From: Flavobacterium restrictum
GTDB lineage: Bacteria > Bacteroidota > Bacteroidia > Flavobacteriales > Flavobacteriaceae
Reading direction: 5' to 3'
Assembly: GCF_007097245.1 (NCBI RefSeq)
Contig: NZ_VJZT01000002.1
Span: forward strand, 117,859-181,858
DNA length: 64,000 nucleotides
How positions within the stretch are numbered: the stretch's first letter is position 1; every line of letters starts with the position of its first letter. The translations under genes and the position numbers were made by a program. Shown piece after piece: positions 37,471 through 46,978 of this stretch. The notes below the pieces were generated by a model that was not told the DNA's origin, ran no database searches, and saw only the letters and a program-made list of their open reading frames with translations.

Positions 37471-39012
37471 TTATTGTATTTCAAAAATTACTGGAGCAGT
37501 TCTAGGCAACATATAACTACCTGCACCAACCAATTTAGTTTTAATTTCAGAAATGGTAACTTGATCTCCTCTTCCTGCTTTAGAAAGAATCGAATTACAT
37601 TGTGCATTTAATTTATTACCAGCAACAACAACTGTAGGTTGTCCCGCCACTTTTAAATTGAAACCAACAACGTCTAATCCTACTTCGAAGTCAAAATCTA
37701 CTAGTTTAGCTCCAATTGTAGAAACTTGTAGGTTTGATTTAGGTCCTTTTACAACACCCATTTCACCCCGTATGGTACCTGCAGGGCCAGGAATACCTTT
37801 AATTCTATATACTTTTTTATCAGAAGCTACTTTACCATCTGACATTTTCCCAGAAACTGTAATAGCGACTTCAGTACCTGTTCCAGGTCTCATTTCGTAT
37901 TTGCCATTTCCAGTTTTAGACAATCCAGGAGCTGAAGCTGTAACTGCATTATCAGCAATTCCAGCAAATGAAATAGACATTGGGTTAACAACACCTCTGT
38001 AAACTACGTTCATTTTATCGGCAGAAATAGTAGCTGAATTTGGTCTTGGAACCACTACATATTTACCAGCAAATTTAAGTGGAATATTTTTACCATCTTC
38101 CAAAAACGTAAATTGTCCATTAATATTTTGTTCACCAATACCACCAGCAGTCATTGCAATAACGGCCTGACCATTTACAATTTTACCAGGTCCTGAAAAA
38201 GAGGTAGGTTTTGTATTCTCGTCATATCGACCTAAAACTACTTTACCAGTTACTTGTTCTCCTTGAAAATAAGCATTTTTGTCTAAAACTACGATAGCCT
38301 GATAATTGCTGTAAGAAGCTGCAGCAACTGCTGCTTTTCCTAACAATGTATTATAGACTTCAGTTTCTGAAATTTTAACGTCATTTTGCCAAGCTGAAAC
38401 TTTTGCTAATGAAGCGACGGCAGGAAAACCCTTAAATTGATATTCCAAAACTGGAATCATTTGACCGTCTTTATTTTTAACATCAGCTAAATTAAATTTA
38501 GAATTCACTTCCTCTAAAATTGGTGCTAATTTCTTGTTATTACCCAAAACAGCTTTCATGTCTGCTTTGTATTTTTCAACAGTAGCAATAACTTCCTTTC
38601 CTTTAGCCGAATAACCTGCTGGACTAAACCACAAATTGTCAATATTTTCTCCTTTGTCCATATCCTCGTATGGCAATTTACCAGTTTCTTTATCAATTTC
38701 TGTTCCTTTAAGAACATCTGCTTTTATACCTGATAAATAGCCGTAAAAAGTTTTGGAAATCGCTTCTACTTTGTGTGCTGTAATTGCTGCTTGAGCAAAT
38801 TCTCCGCCTGCTTCGGCAGCTTTTGCATCTAAACCAACAAGCATTTGTGTATTACTAGCTTCAGCTGCTGTATTCGATCCTTCAAATTTTTCGTTCATTA
38901 ATCCAAAAGCGGACATCACTTCTTTGGACACATTTAATGCTAACATTGCGATGAAAACCAAGTACATCAGGTTTATCATCTTCTGTCTAGGGGTTAATTT
39001 TCCTCCTGCCAT
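37471..39012 (-). CDS. gldM: Gliding motility/T9SS motor subunit GldM
   Basis: The 513-residue protein has a short cytoplasmic N-terminus, one membrane helix at about residues 12-33 (INLMYLVFIAMLALNVSKE) and a long periplasmic part that carries rotary force across the periplasm. The periplasmic part consists of an alpha-helical D1 domain and beta domains D2-D4. The conserved start AGGKLTPRQKMINLMYLVF is clear. It uses the proton gradient together with GldL. It lies 46 bp after gldL. Confidence 0.97.
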   Translation of the reverse strand: MAGGKLTPRQKMINLMYLVFIAMLALNVSKEVMSAFGLMNEKFEGSNTAAEASNTQMLVGLDAKAAEAGGEFAQAAITAHKVEAISKTFYGYLSGIKADVLKGTEIDKETGKLPYEDMDKGENIDNLWFSPAGYSAKGKEVIATVEKYKADMKAVLGNNKKLAPILEEVNSKFNLADVKNKDGQMIPVLEYQFKGFPAVASLAKVSAWQNDVKISETEVYNTLLGKAAVAAASYSNYQAIVVLDKNAYFQGEQVTGKVVLGRYDENTKPTSFSGPGKIVNGQAVIAMTAGGIGEQNINGQFTFLEDGKNIPLKFAGKYVVVPRPNSATISADKMNVVYRGVVNPMSISFAGIADNAVTASAPGLSKTGNGKYEMRPGTGTEVAITVSGKMSDGKVASDKKVYRIKGIPGPAGTIRGEMGVVKGPKSNLQVSTIGAKLVDFDFEVGLDVVGFNLKVAGQPTVVVAGNKLNAQCNSILSKAGRGDQVTISEIKTKLVGAGSYMLPRTAPVIFEIQ

Positions 39013-39058
39013 ATTTTCTACTAATTAGTTTATTGTTTTTTTATAGTTTTTAAACTAA

Positions 39059-39706
39059 TTATCCTTTGTTACTCATTGCAGAAAGCATACCTCCATAAAC
39101 CGTGTTAAGAGAAGCAATATTTGAAGTCATTGACTGCATTTGCTCTTTTAGTTTTGTAGCGTTGTCAGCAATTTCGCTGTTCGCTTGTGCATTACGAGTA
39201 GCACTTTCTAATTGTACTTTGTATAGGCTATTTAATGACTCCATTTGTGCTGCTGCCATTGACATTTCTTCTGCATATTTCTTTTGTCCAGCCATAGAAT
39301 CTACGGTTGGAGCAATTCCTTTTGCTGCCGATTCGAAATTTTTGATACTATTTCCTAAACTTGCCATTAATTGACCATCAATTTTAGCGTCTTTCAACAT
39401 GCCGTCTAATTTTTGAGACAATAATCCTTGTGCATCAGCTGGTGTTTCCACTTTTTTAGTTTTGGCTTTAGCCTCTCCGTTAGCCAATTCTGGGTATACT
39501 AATGTCCAATCTAATTCGGCATCAACTGGTTCAAAAGCAGAAAGAGCAAAAATTGCAGCTTCAACAACTAGACCTACTGTTAACATTCTATTACCAGTTA
39601 TGAATCCAAATTCCATGTGTGTAATTTTGAATAATGCACCGATAATTACAACCGCTGCTCCCATTCCATATGCGAAATTCATTGCTTTTTTACTTAATAC
39701 TGCCAT
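39059..39706 (-). CDS. gldL: Gliding motility/T9SS motor subunit GldL
   Basis: The 215-residue protein has two membrane helices (NFAYGMGAAVVIIGALFKIT, about 10-29, and MLTVGLVVEAAIFALSAFEP, about 40-60) and a long cytoplasmic helical tail. Glu49 (in LVVEAAIF) fits the conserved acidic residue in the second helix needed for proton-driven rotation. GldL forms a pentamer around two GldM helices. It is followed by gldM and preceded by gldK, the canonical order. Confidence 0.96.
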   Translation of the reverse strand: MAVLSKKAMNFAYGMGAAVVIIGALFKITHMEFGFITGNRMLTVGLVVEAAIFALSAFEPVDAELDWTLVYPELANGEAKAKTKKVETPADAQGLLSQKLDGMLKDAKIDGQLMASLGNSIKNFESAAKGIAPTVDSMAGQKKYAEEMSMAAAQMESLNSLYKVQLESATRNAQANSEIADNATKLKEQMQSMTSNIASLNTVYGGMLSAMSNKG

Positions 39707-39755
39707 AATACTTTTTTTAGGGGTTTGTTTAATAGTTTGATTTGGGTGTTATTTA

Positions 39756-41159
39756 TTATCTTTTTTTAGTGTTCCCAGTGTTTTGAGTTCCCATGTAATC
39801 TTGAACGGTTCTAAAACCAATGTAACTTCTAGCTGAATCAGCATATTCATGATCACGAGTACTTACTTGCAAAAAATAAGCAACATCTTTCCAAGAACCG
39901 CCACGAACTACTTTTCGTTTATTAGAAGCATCCAAAACATTTGGATTCATAGTAGATACATATTCATATGCGTTTGGATCATAAGAGGAATCGGTCCATT
40001 CAGAAACATTTCCAGCCATGTTGTATAAATTATATCCATTAGGCTCGTATGATTTAGCTTCAACGGTATACAAAGCTTGATCTGCTGCATAATCACCTCT
40101 GTTTGGTTTGAAATTAGCAAGAAAACAACCTCTGTCATTTTTAGTGTAAGGCCCACCCCATGGGTAAGTAGCCGACTCTAAACCTCCTCTTGCTGCATAT
40201 TCCCATTCTGCTTCGGTAGGTAACCTGAAAGAATTGATTAAATCACGTCCTTTCTTTTTTGATTTTATGTACGAGTTTTTGTTCAAAGTTCTCCATGCAC
40301 AAAATGCTTTAGCTTGTGTCCATTTTACACCAACAACAGGATAATCTCCGTATGCTTTATGCCAAAAGTAATCATTATGCATTGGCTCATTATAGGAATA
40401 AGCAAAATCTTTAATCCAAACGGTTGTATCAGGATATACGTTTACTTCTTCTGTTCTAATAAAATCTTTTCTAGATCCTTTTTTAGCTTTTGCGGCAGCT
40501 TGAATATCCATCCAAGTATATTTGAATTTCAATTTATTTACATCGATTGTTCTCAAACCGTTGTAGGAAGCCTCTATTGGCAAATACATAGAATCCATTA
40601 CTTCTGTGTAATATTCATCCGGATACAATTTAGTATCTTTTATTAATTTGGTCTTTTTATTCAATCTTCTTCCAGCATATGGATCCTTATCTGTTCCTAC
40701 ACTGTAATAGTTATCGTACATGTATTTATCATAAGCAGTCATTTTTGCTGGATCAGTATCATTGAAAGCAAAATCACCAATGCTTCCAGCGTTTTTCCCT
40801 TTACCAGTTGTAGCTCCTGCTTTTTGACCACTTTCATCAGCTAAAATTGCTAATCGAACTCTCATTGTTGAATCTTTCACCCATTCTACAAAGGAACGAT
40901 ACTCACTATTGGTAATTTCAGTTTCGTCCATATAAAACGAACGAACTGTTACCGTTTTGGTAGGAGCATCTTCTACATTAGCCAAATCATCATCTGATTT
41001 ACCCATAATATAAGCACCACCTGGCACTAATGTCATTCCATAAGGTTTTTCAGGATGCCATTTTCCTCCATTAACACCTACTAACTCTCCTTTGTCGCTT
41101 GATTTACCACAGCTAATTAATACCATTAAAATTGCCGTAAACGCAATGAACTTCTTCAT
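39756..41159 (-). CDS. gldK: Gliding motility/T9SS lipoprotein GldK
   Basis: The 467-residue outer-membrane lipoprotein has a lipobox VLISC with Cys17. The body is a formylglycine-generating-enzyme-like (sulfatase-modifying factor) domain: PGGAYIMGKSD, MDETEITNSEYRSFVEW, FRLPTEAEWEYAARGG, YNMAGNVSEWTDSSYD and VVRGGSWKDVAYFLQ. It binds GldN in the ring of the T9SS. The catalytic cysteines of true FGE enzymes are not evident, so it is structural. First gene of the operon; no clear TAnnTTTG promoter upstream. Confidence 0.97.
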   Translation of the reverse strand: MKKFIAFTAILMVLISCGKSSDKGELVGVNGGKWHPEKPYGMTLVPGGAYIMGKSDDDLANVEDAPTKTVTVRSFYMDETEITNSEYRSFVEWVKDSTMRVRLAILADESGQKAGATTGKGKNAGSIGDFAFNDTDPAKMTAYDKYMYDNYYSVGTDKDPYAGRRLNKKTKLIKDTKLYPDEYYTEVMDSMYLPIEASYNGLRTIDVNKLKFKYTWMDIQAAAKAKKGSRKDFIRTEEVNVYPDTTVWIKDFAYSYNEPMHNDYFWHKAYGDYPVVGVKWTQAKAFCAWRTLNKNSYIKSKKKGRDLINSFRLPTEAEWEYAARGGLESATYPWGGPYTKNDRGCFLANFKPNRGDYAADQALYTVEAKSYEPNGYNLYNMAGNVSEWTDSSYDPNAYEYVSTMNPNVLDASNKRKVVRGGSWKDVAYFLQVSTRDHEYADSARSYIGFRTVQDYMGTQNTGNTKKR

Positions 41160-41268
41160 ATAAATTGGGGTTAACTATTCATTATTCTTTAAGTGTGTAA
41201 ACCTATTTATTATTTTTTAGAAAAACAATTTTTTTACACGAAACAACATTTATTTTTATAAAAAAAAC

Positions 41269-42420
41269 TTAAATACTATTTTTTCGCTGTGCTTTCCACC
41301 ATCTTTCGGGGAGTTCTTGATTGCAAGCGGCCAAATATTCTTCATAGGAACAGGGTAATAACGTATTTCTTTTTAGTTTATTATTGCCATTTGAAATAAA
41401 AGGGATTTCTATCCACCATCGATCTGTTTTATCACTTTTATAAAAAACTAATTCTTGGTCTTCAAGGGGAATTATATATTTTAAATAACTATCCTTACTG
41501 CCAAAAGGATACTCATTCGAACGGTAATGAAATCCTTCTATAAAATACCAAATCACTTGAGCTATCAAAGCAGATTCTTGCTCTGAACTCGTGTGATTAA
41601 AAACACCAAACGAGGTTACTTTGTCGCTAATTCCTGCATATCTAGACAAGGTACAAATCTCTTTTCCATTAAATCCATTAGGGGAAAATGGTTTCAAATT
41701 TCCAGAATCAGCGGATTTTACCGAGGTTAAATCTAAACTTACTACATCGGCATCTCTAAAAACGGGTTCCGAAATAGCACTATTATTAGCCACTTCGCCT
41801 AACCTGTAACTATCAAAAAACAATTTCTCTATTAAATCAATCTCTTCTTGAGCGTTATAATACGTTTGATAACCAATATTACAATAGTTAAACAAATTAT
41901 TAGGCTCGTCAATTATTATTTTAGTCAAATAAGAAGCAGCAGACAAGGTGTCACTTTCTTTTCCGAAATCAAATTTATTGTCAATCGCCACTAAATTTAC
42001 CATTTGTTCGAGTTCGTCATAAGCTCTATAGAGTGCGTAGGTCAAATCTTGTGAACCTCCAATAACGATTGGGATAATTTTCTTTTTAATCAATGAGGAA
42101 ACTACTTTCTTTAGTGCAAAATAGGTATCTTCAATGGTGTTCCCTTCCAGAATATTACCTAAATCCGCAATTGTAGCGTCCCAATTCCCTGCAAACAAAC
42201 TATACAATTCTTTACGAATAAGAATCAAATCTACTTTTGAATCACTCCCTTGATTTCCTCTATTTTCTAAAACGCCAATTACAGCAATAGTCACCACTTC
42301 TAAATCAGGAAAATAATCAGTTGAATGCAACTGCATTTTACTTCCTAATTGTTGTGATGACAATCCTTTTGCATGAACAAGGATTTCGGTATCTAAAGGA
42401 GTTAGAAAATCAAATTCCAT
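41269..42420 (-). CDS. Arginase/formimidoylglutamase-fold protein, probably non-catalytic
   Basis: The 383-residue protein has the ureohydrolase fold (VDLILIRKELYSLFAG; KKKIIPIVIGGSQDLTYAL; VNLVAIDNKFDFG; DVVSLDLTSVKSAD). Of the six manganese ligands, three appear lost: the His after GGS is Gln124, the motif DAHxD reads Asp147-Asn-Lys149-Phe-Asp151, and in the DxD segment Asp230 is kept but the second Asp is Thr232. It is therefore unlikely to hydrolyse formimidoylglutamate or arginine, although it is usually named formimidoylglutamase in databases. It is 6 bp after topA and 109 bp before gldK. The role is unknown. Confidence 0.8.
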   Translation of the reverse strand: MEFDFLTPLDTEILVHAKGLSSQQLGSKMQLHSTDYFPDLEVVTIAVIGVLENRGNQGSDSKVDLILIRKELYSLFAGNWDATIADLGNILEGNTIEDTYFALKKVVSSLIKKKIIPIVIGGSQDLTYALYRAYDELEQMVNLVAIDNKFDFGKESDTLSAASYLTKIIIDEPNNLFNYCNIGYQTYYNAQEEIDLIEKLFFDSYRLGEVANNSAISEPVFRDADVVSLDLTSVKSADSGNLKPFSPNGFNGKEICTLSRYAGISDKVTSFGVFNHTSSEQESALIAQVIWYFIEGFHYRSNEYPFGSKDSYLKYIIPLEDQELVFYKSDKTDRWWIEIPFISNGNNKLKRNTLLPCSYEEYLAACNQELPERWWKAQRKNSI

Positions 42421-42426
42421 TTTTTA

Positions 42427-44943
42427 TTACTTTTTAGCAACTGCTTTTTTTGCAGCTGGTTTTTTGGTTGCTGTTGCTTTTTTGGCGGCTACTTTTTTAG
42501 CAGGCGTTTTTTTGGCTATCATTTCTTGTACTTCGACCAATGTGAGCTGGGTAGCATCTACGTCCTTACTCAATTCGATTTTGATTTTTCCTTTGGTAAT
42601 TACCGAGCGTCCCCAACGGGCTTTTTCGACCAAAATCCCTTCGGACTCCCAGTTGTGTAACACTTTGTCAATATTTTTTTGTAATTTATCTTCAATCAAA
42701 TCTTGAATATCTTGTTGTGACAAACTATCATAATTATATTTCTTGGACACATTTATAAAAATGCCATTCCACTTAATAAAAGGACCAAAACGCCCTGTTC
42801 CCTTTTGAACACCTTCGCCTTTGTAAACAGCAATCGGCGCATCGGCAAGTGCTTTCTCGTCAATTAATTCTTGTGCTCTTTGCATATCTACGCTCAAAGG
42901 TTCTTCGCCTTTTGGCAAGGAAACAAAAGCGGCACCATGACGAATATAAGGGCCATATCGTCCATTAGAAACCTCTACTTCTTCTCCTTTATAAACGCCT
43001 AAATTTTTAGGTAACAAAAACAGATTTAGGGTTTCTTCCAAGGTAATATTCCCAATATTCTGGTCGTTCATCAAGCTAGCAAATTTCTTTTCCTCATCAT
43101 CAGGTGCACCAATTTGAGCCATAGGACCAAATTTACCTAAACGTACCGAAACTGGTTTTCCAGAAACAGGATCAATACCCAAAATGCGCTCTCCGCTTTC
43201 TCTATCGGCATTGGCTTCTACATCTTTTACGGTTGGATGAAATTTATCGTAGAATTCTTGCATCATTTTTGTCCAAACGATATTTCCATCTGCAATTTCG
43301 TCAAAATCCTGCTCCACTTTGGCAGTAAAATTATAATCAAGAATATTTCCGAAATTTTTAACCAAGAAATCAGTAACAATTGTACCAATATCTGTTGGCA
43401 CTAATTTTCCTTTATCGGAACCTGTATTTTCTTTTAAAATTTTCTCCCCAACTTTACCTGATTGCAAAGTTAGTTGTGTATAATTTCTTTCTTGACCGTC
43501 AAGATTTCCTTTTTCAACATAGTTTCTGTTGATAATAGTTGAAATAGTTGGTGCATACGTAGACGGACGACCAATTCCTAGTTCTTCTAATTTTTTCACC
43601 AAAGAAGCTTCCGTATATCTTGCCGCTGCACGCGAATATCTTTCGGTTGCCGTAATATAATTGTTTGCTAATTTTTCGTTGACTTTCATGGCTGGCAACA
43701 TACCTTCCTGCTCTTCTTCGTCATCATCATGACCTTCAAGATATACTTTTAGAAATCCTTCAAAAAGCAATACTTCTCCAGAAGCGGTGAAAATCTCTTT
43801 ATGATTGTTGGCTTCAATTTTCACATTGGTTCGTTCTAATTGCGCATCACTCATTTGTGATGCTAACGTTCTTTTCCAAATCAAATCATACAAACGGGCT
43901 TGGTCTCTATCAATATTTACGGTGTGGCGCGACATATCTGTAGGACGAATTGCCTCGTGTGCTTCCTGTGCTCCTTTGCTTTTATTAACAAAAGTTCTAG
44001 GTTTAGAGAACTCTTTTCCGTAGGATTTAATGATTTCGGCTTGAGCGGCTTCCATCGCATCTTTAGATAAATTCACACTATCCGTTCTCATATACGTGAT
44101 AAGTCCCGCTTCGTATAAACGTTGTGCTAATTGCATCGTAATTCCAACAGGCAAATACAGTTTACGAGCTGCTTCTTGTTGTAAAGTAGAAGTCGTAAAG
44201 GGACCCGTTGGTGATTTTTTGGTAGGTTTGGTTTCTAAATCTGAAACTTTATAGGTAGAACCGATATTTTTATTTAAAAAATCTTCAGCTTCTTTTTTAG
44301 TATTGAAATTTTTAGGAAGTTTGGCTTTAAATGCTTTTCCTGATTCATTAACAAACTCTGCTACAACAGAATAGGATGCTACTGCATTAAAATTTTGAAT
44401 TTCTCGTTCCCGTTCTACAATCAAACGTACAGAAACCGATTGTACACGTCCTGCAGAAAGTCCTCCTTTAATTTTTCTCCAAAGAACAGGCGACAATTCA
44501 TAACCAACTAATCGATCCAAAACACGACGGGCTTGTTGTGCATTAACTAAATTATAATCGATTTCACGAGGATTATCAATTGCTTTTAGAATAGCTGTTT
44601 TAGTAATTTCATGAAAAACAATCCGTTTTGTTTTCTTCTTGTCTAATTTTAATTCTTCGGCAAGATGCCAAGATATAGCCTCACCCTCGCGATCCTCATC
44701 ACTTGCTAACCAGACCATTTCGGCATTTTTGGCTAGTGTTTTTAGTTTAGAAACCAATGCTTTTTTATCGGCCGAAACTTCATATTTGGGTTTGAAACCA
44801 TTCTCAACATCTACACCAATTTCTTTGGAAGGTAAGTCAGCAATATGCCCATAACTGGATTCTACTTGAAAATCACTTCCTAGAAATTTCTCGATTGTTT
44901 TCGCCTTTGCAGGGGACTCCACTATAACTAAATTCTTTGCCAT
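42427..44943 (-). CDS. topA: DNA topoisomerase I
   Basis: The 838-residue type IA topoisomerase relaxes negative supercoils. The Toprim motif is NLVIVESPAKAKTIEKFLG with the acidic cluster DEDREGEAISWHLAEE. The catalytic Tyr is in GLITYMRTDSVNLS (about residue 295). C-terminal topo zinc-less repeat domains (GKFGPMAQIG, GRYGPYIRHG, GRFGPFIKWN) replace zinc fingers, and the end is a Lys/Ala-rich tail (AKKVAAKKATATKKPAAKKA). The start is the ATG at 44943 (MAKNLVIVES); the TTG at 44964 lies inside the promoter. Confidence 0.97.
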   Translation of the reverse strand: MAKNLVIVESPAKAKTIEKFLGSDFQVESSYGHIADLPSKEIGVDVENGFKPKYEVSADKKALVSKLKTLAKNAEMVWLASDEDREGEAISWHLAEELKLDKKKTKRIVFHEITKTAILKAIDNPREIDYNLVNAQQARRVLDRLVGYELSPVLWRKIKGGLSAGRVQSVSVRLIVEREREIQNFNAVASYSVVAEFVNESGKAFKAKLPKNFNTKKEAEDFLNKNIGSTYKVSDLETKPTKKSPTGPFTTSTLQQEAARKLYLPVGITMQLAQRLYEAGLITYMRTDSVNLSKDAMEAAQAEIIKSYGKEFSKPRTFVNKSKGAQEAHEAIRPTDMSRHTVNIDRDQARLYDLIWKRTLASQMSDAQLERTNVKIEANNHKEIFTASGEVLLFEGFLKVYLEGHDDDEEEQEGMLPAMKVNEKLANNYITATERYSRAAARYTEASLVKKLEELGIGRPSTYAPTISTIINRNYVEKGNLDGQERNYTQLTLQSGKVGEKILKENTGSDKGKLVPTDIGTIVTDFLVKNFGNILDYNFTAKVEQDFDEIADGNIVWTKMMQEFYDKFHPTVKDVEANADRESGERILGIDPVSGKPVSVRLGKFGPMAQIGAPDDEEKKFASLMNDQNIGNITLEETLNLFLLPKNLGVYKGEEVEVSNGRYGPYIRHGAAFVSLPKGEEPLSVDMQRAQELIDEKALADAPIAVYKGEGVQKGTGRFGPFIKWNGIFINVSKKYNYDSLSQQDIQDLIEDKLQKNIDKVLHNWESEGILVEKARWGRSVITKGKIKIELSKDVDATQLTLVEVQEMIAKKTPAKKVAAKKATATKKPAAKKAVAKK

Positions 44944-44961
44944 TGCTCTATTTTTCTGGGA

Positions 44962-44969
44962 CAAAAGTA
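44962..44969 (-). promoter_or_regulatory. -7 promoter element of topA
   Basis: On the minus strand TACTTTTG lies 19 bp before the ATG at 44943. It contains the TTG that would be an alternative start, so the shorter protein is correct. No clear -33 element was found. Confidence 0.6.
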
Positions 44970-45082
44970 GAAGTTTTTTTTAAATATTGGGCTTTTGATT
45001 TTATTTTTGAACTATTTCACAATCATTAATAGGTAAGTTATCGCCATACTCGACTGTTTTTTAGCACCGATTATAGTGAAAA

Positions 45083-45206
45083 GCCCGGAGCAAAAAAAGT
45101 AAAAGTTTCCTGTTCTAGAAAAGCGACCAACGGAAGCTCTTTCTAGGACTTTGGAAACTTTACTTTTTTTGTGAGGACTTGTAACGGAAAGCGGGATTAA
45201 GCTCCC
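45083..45206 (+). ncRNA. Structured intergenic element upstream of miaB (candidate RNA, possibly the Flavo-1 motif)
   Basis: The 356-bp gap between topA and miaB holds a foldable stretch. AAAAAAGTAAAAGTTTCC (45093-45110) pairs with GGAAACTTTACTTTTTT (45153-45169) with one bulge, and inside it TTCTAGAAAAG pairs with CTCTTTCTAGGA. GCCCGGAGC (45083-45091) can pair with parts of AGCGGGATTAAGCTCCCC (45190-45207). Sequences such as GGACTTGTAACGGAAAGCGGGA recur, from memory, in Flavobacterium intergenic regions and may be the conserved Flavo-1 motif; I cannot verify this. Strand is assumed to be plus. Confidence 0.5.
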
Positions 45207-45250
45207 CAGAAAAAAAGCATTAAAACAATGTTAATTCTTCGGCTGACATC

Positions 45251-45282
45251 TTGTCATATTTATTTGAATTGCGTTATCTTTG
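45251..45282 (+). promoter_or_regulatory. Promoter of miaB
   Basis: TTG (45251-45253), 21-bp spacer, TATCTTTG (45275-45282). The ATG is 18 bp downstream. A good match to the Bacteroidota consensus. Confidence 0.7.
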
Positions 45283-45299
45283 TGCTCTGAAAATATAGG

Positions 45300-46745
45300 A
45301 TGGAAAAGATTATTGAAGAAAGTAAACAAGGTGAAAGTCTTGTTTTAGAACATAAACCCGAGAATACTAAAAAATTATTTATAGAAAGTTATGGCTGTGC
45401 GATGAATTTTTCGGATAGTGAAATCGTAGCTTCTATTTTATCTGGAAATGGATATAATACAACGCAAGTGCTGGAGGAAGCTGATTTGGTTTTGGTTAAT
45501 ACCTGCTCCATTCGAGACAAAGCAGAACAAACAATCCGCAAACGTCTGGAAAAATACAATGCTGTAAAACGCATCAATCCAAAGATGAAAGTGGGCGTTT
45601 TGGGCTGTATGGCGGAACGTTTGAAAAGTCAATTTCTGGAAGAAGAAAAAATTGTAGACCTTGTTGTGGGCCCTGATGCCTATAAAGATTTACCCAACCT
45701 TTTGCAAGAAGTCGAGGAAGGTCGAGATGCCATTAATGTGATTTTGTCCAAGGATGAAACCTATGGCGATATTTCTCCTGTGCGATTAATGAGCAACGGA
45801 ATTACGGCTTTGGTTGCTATCACTCGTGGTTGCGATAATATGTGTACGTTTTGTGTGGTGCCTTTTACTCGTGGTCGGGAACGCAGCCGAGAGCCACAAA
45901 GTATTATGAGTGAAATTCAGGATTTATGGAGCAAAGGTTTTAAAGAAATTACACTTCTAGGTCAAAATGTAGATAGCTATTTATGGTACGGCGGCGGCTT
46001 GAAAAAAGATTATGAAAATGCTACCGAAATGCAGAAAGCAACTGCGGTAGATTTCGACCAATTACTCGAAATGGTAGCGGTTGGTTTTCCTAAAATGCGC
46101 ATTCGATTTTCAACCTCCAATCCGCAAGATATGCACGAAAGTGTGCTACATGTTATTGCCAAATATCCTAATATTTGCAAGCACATTCATTTGCCTGTTC
46201 AATCGGGAAGCAATAGAATTCTAAAGGAAATGAACCGTTTGCACACGCGTGAGCGATACATGACTTTGATTGATAAAATAAGAACGATTATACCTAACAG
46301 TTCTATTTCGCAAGATATGATTGCCGGTTTCCCTACCGAAACAGAGGAAGACCATCAAGATACTTTGAGTTTAATGAATTATGTAAAATATAATTTTGGG
46401 TATATGTATTCGTATTCAGAGCGCCCAGGAACCTTGGCAGGACGTAAAATGGAAGATGATGTTACCGAACAAACTAAAGCCAGAAGATTACAAGAAATTG
46501 TTGATTTACAACAACAACATGCTTGGTTCCGTTCGGAAGAATTCATAGGTCAAACCGTAGAAGTTTTAGTCGAAAAAGTTTCAAAAAAATCTACCGAGGA
46601 GTTTTCAGGAAGAAATTCGCAAAGTATTACTGTTGTTTTTCCAAAAGAGGATTATAAAATTGGGGATTTTGTAAATGTAAAAATCACGAGTTGCACTAGC
46701 GGAACTTTAAAAGGAGAAGCGGTTGGCTATTCTGAAATGAATTAA
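45300..46745 (+). CDS. miaB: tRNA-2-methylthio-N6-dimethylallyladenosine synthase
   Basis: The 481-residue radical SAM enzyme adds the methylthio group to A37 of tRNAs. The N-terminal MTTase domain has Cys in LFIESYGCAMNFSDSE, NTCSIRDKAEQ and LGCMAERLK for the second iron-sulfur cluster. The radical SAM cluster motif CxxxCxxC is TRGCDNMCTFCVVPF (about residue 178). The TRAM domain is at the C-terminus (about 420-480). It is followed by a terminator. Confidence 0.97.
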   Translation: MEKIIEESKQGESLVLEHKPENTKKLFIESYGCAMNFSDSEIVASILSGNGYNTTQVLEEADLVLVNTCSIRDKAEQTIRKRLEKYNAVKRINPKMKVGVLGCMAERLKSQFLEEEKIVDLVVGPDAYKDLPNLLQEVEEGRDAINVILSKDETYGDISPVRLMSNGITALVAITRGCDNMCTFCVVPFTRGRERSREPQSIMSEIQDLWSKGFKEITLLGQNVDSYLWYGGGLKKDYENATEMQKATAVDFDQLLEMVAVGFPKMRIRFSTSNPQDMHESVLHVIAKYPNICKHIHLPVQSGSNRILKEMNRLHTRERYMTLIDKIRTIIPNSSISQDMIAGFPTETEEDHQDTLSLMNYVKYNFGYMYSYSERPGTLAGRKMEDDVTEQTKARRLQEIVDLQQQHAWFRSEEFIGQTVEVLVEKVSKKSTEEFSGRNSQSITVVFPKEDYKIGDFVNVKITSCTSGTLKGEAVGYSEMN

Positions 46746-46746
46746 G

Positions 46747-46810
46747 AAAAAAGTTAGCCAAAATTTAAAGAAAGTGGCTGGACTTTCATAACTATTTGCT
46801 AACTTTTTTT
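46747..46810 (+). terminator. Terminator after miaB
   Basis: AAAAAAGTTAGC and GCTAACTTTTTT form a perfect 12-bp stem around a 38-nt loop that itself contains GAAAGT...ACTTTC. T-run follows on the plus strand. Confidence 0.8.
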
Positions 46811-46884
46811 AAAACCAAAAATTGCACAAATTCAAATAAATGATCAAATAGAATTACACTAATTTTTAAAAATAGTTAAGATTT

Positions 46885-46915
46885 AAAATTTGTGATAATT
46901 TGTGTAATTTATGGT
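46885..46915 (+). repeat. Left direct repeat flanking the GxxExxY pseudogene
   Basis: This 31-bp sequence matches the copy at 47373-47403 in 25 of 31 positions; both contain AATTTGYG twice and end AATTTRTGGT. Confidence 0.7.
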
Positions 46916-46978
46916 AAAATAAACTAACATTAAAAGGAGTTAGTTAGAATTAAACAAATTTTCACAAATTAATGATCC

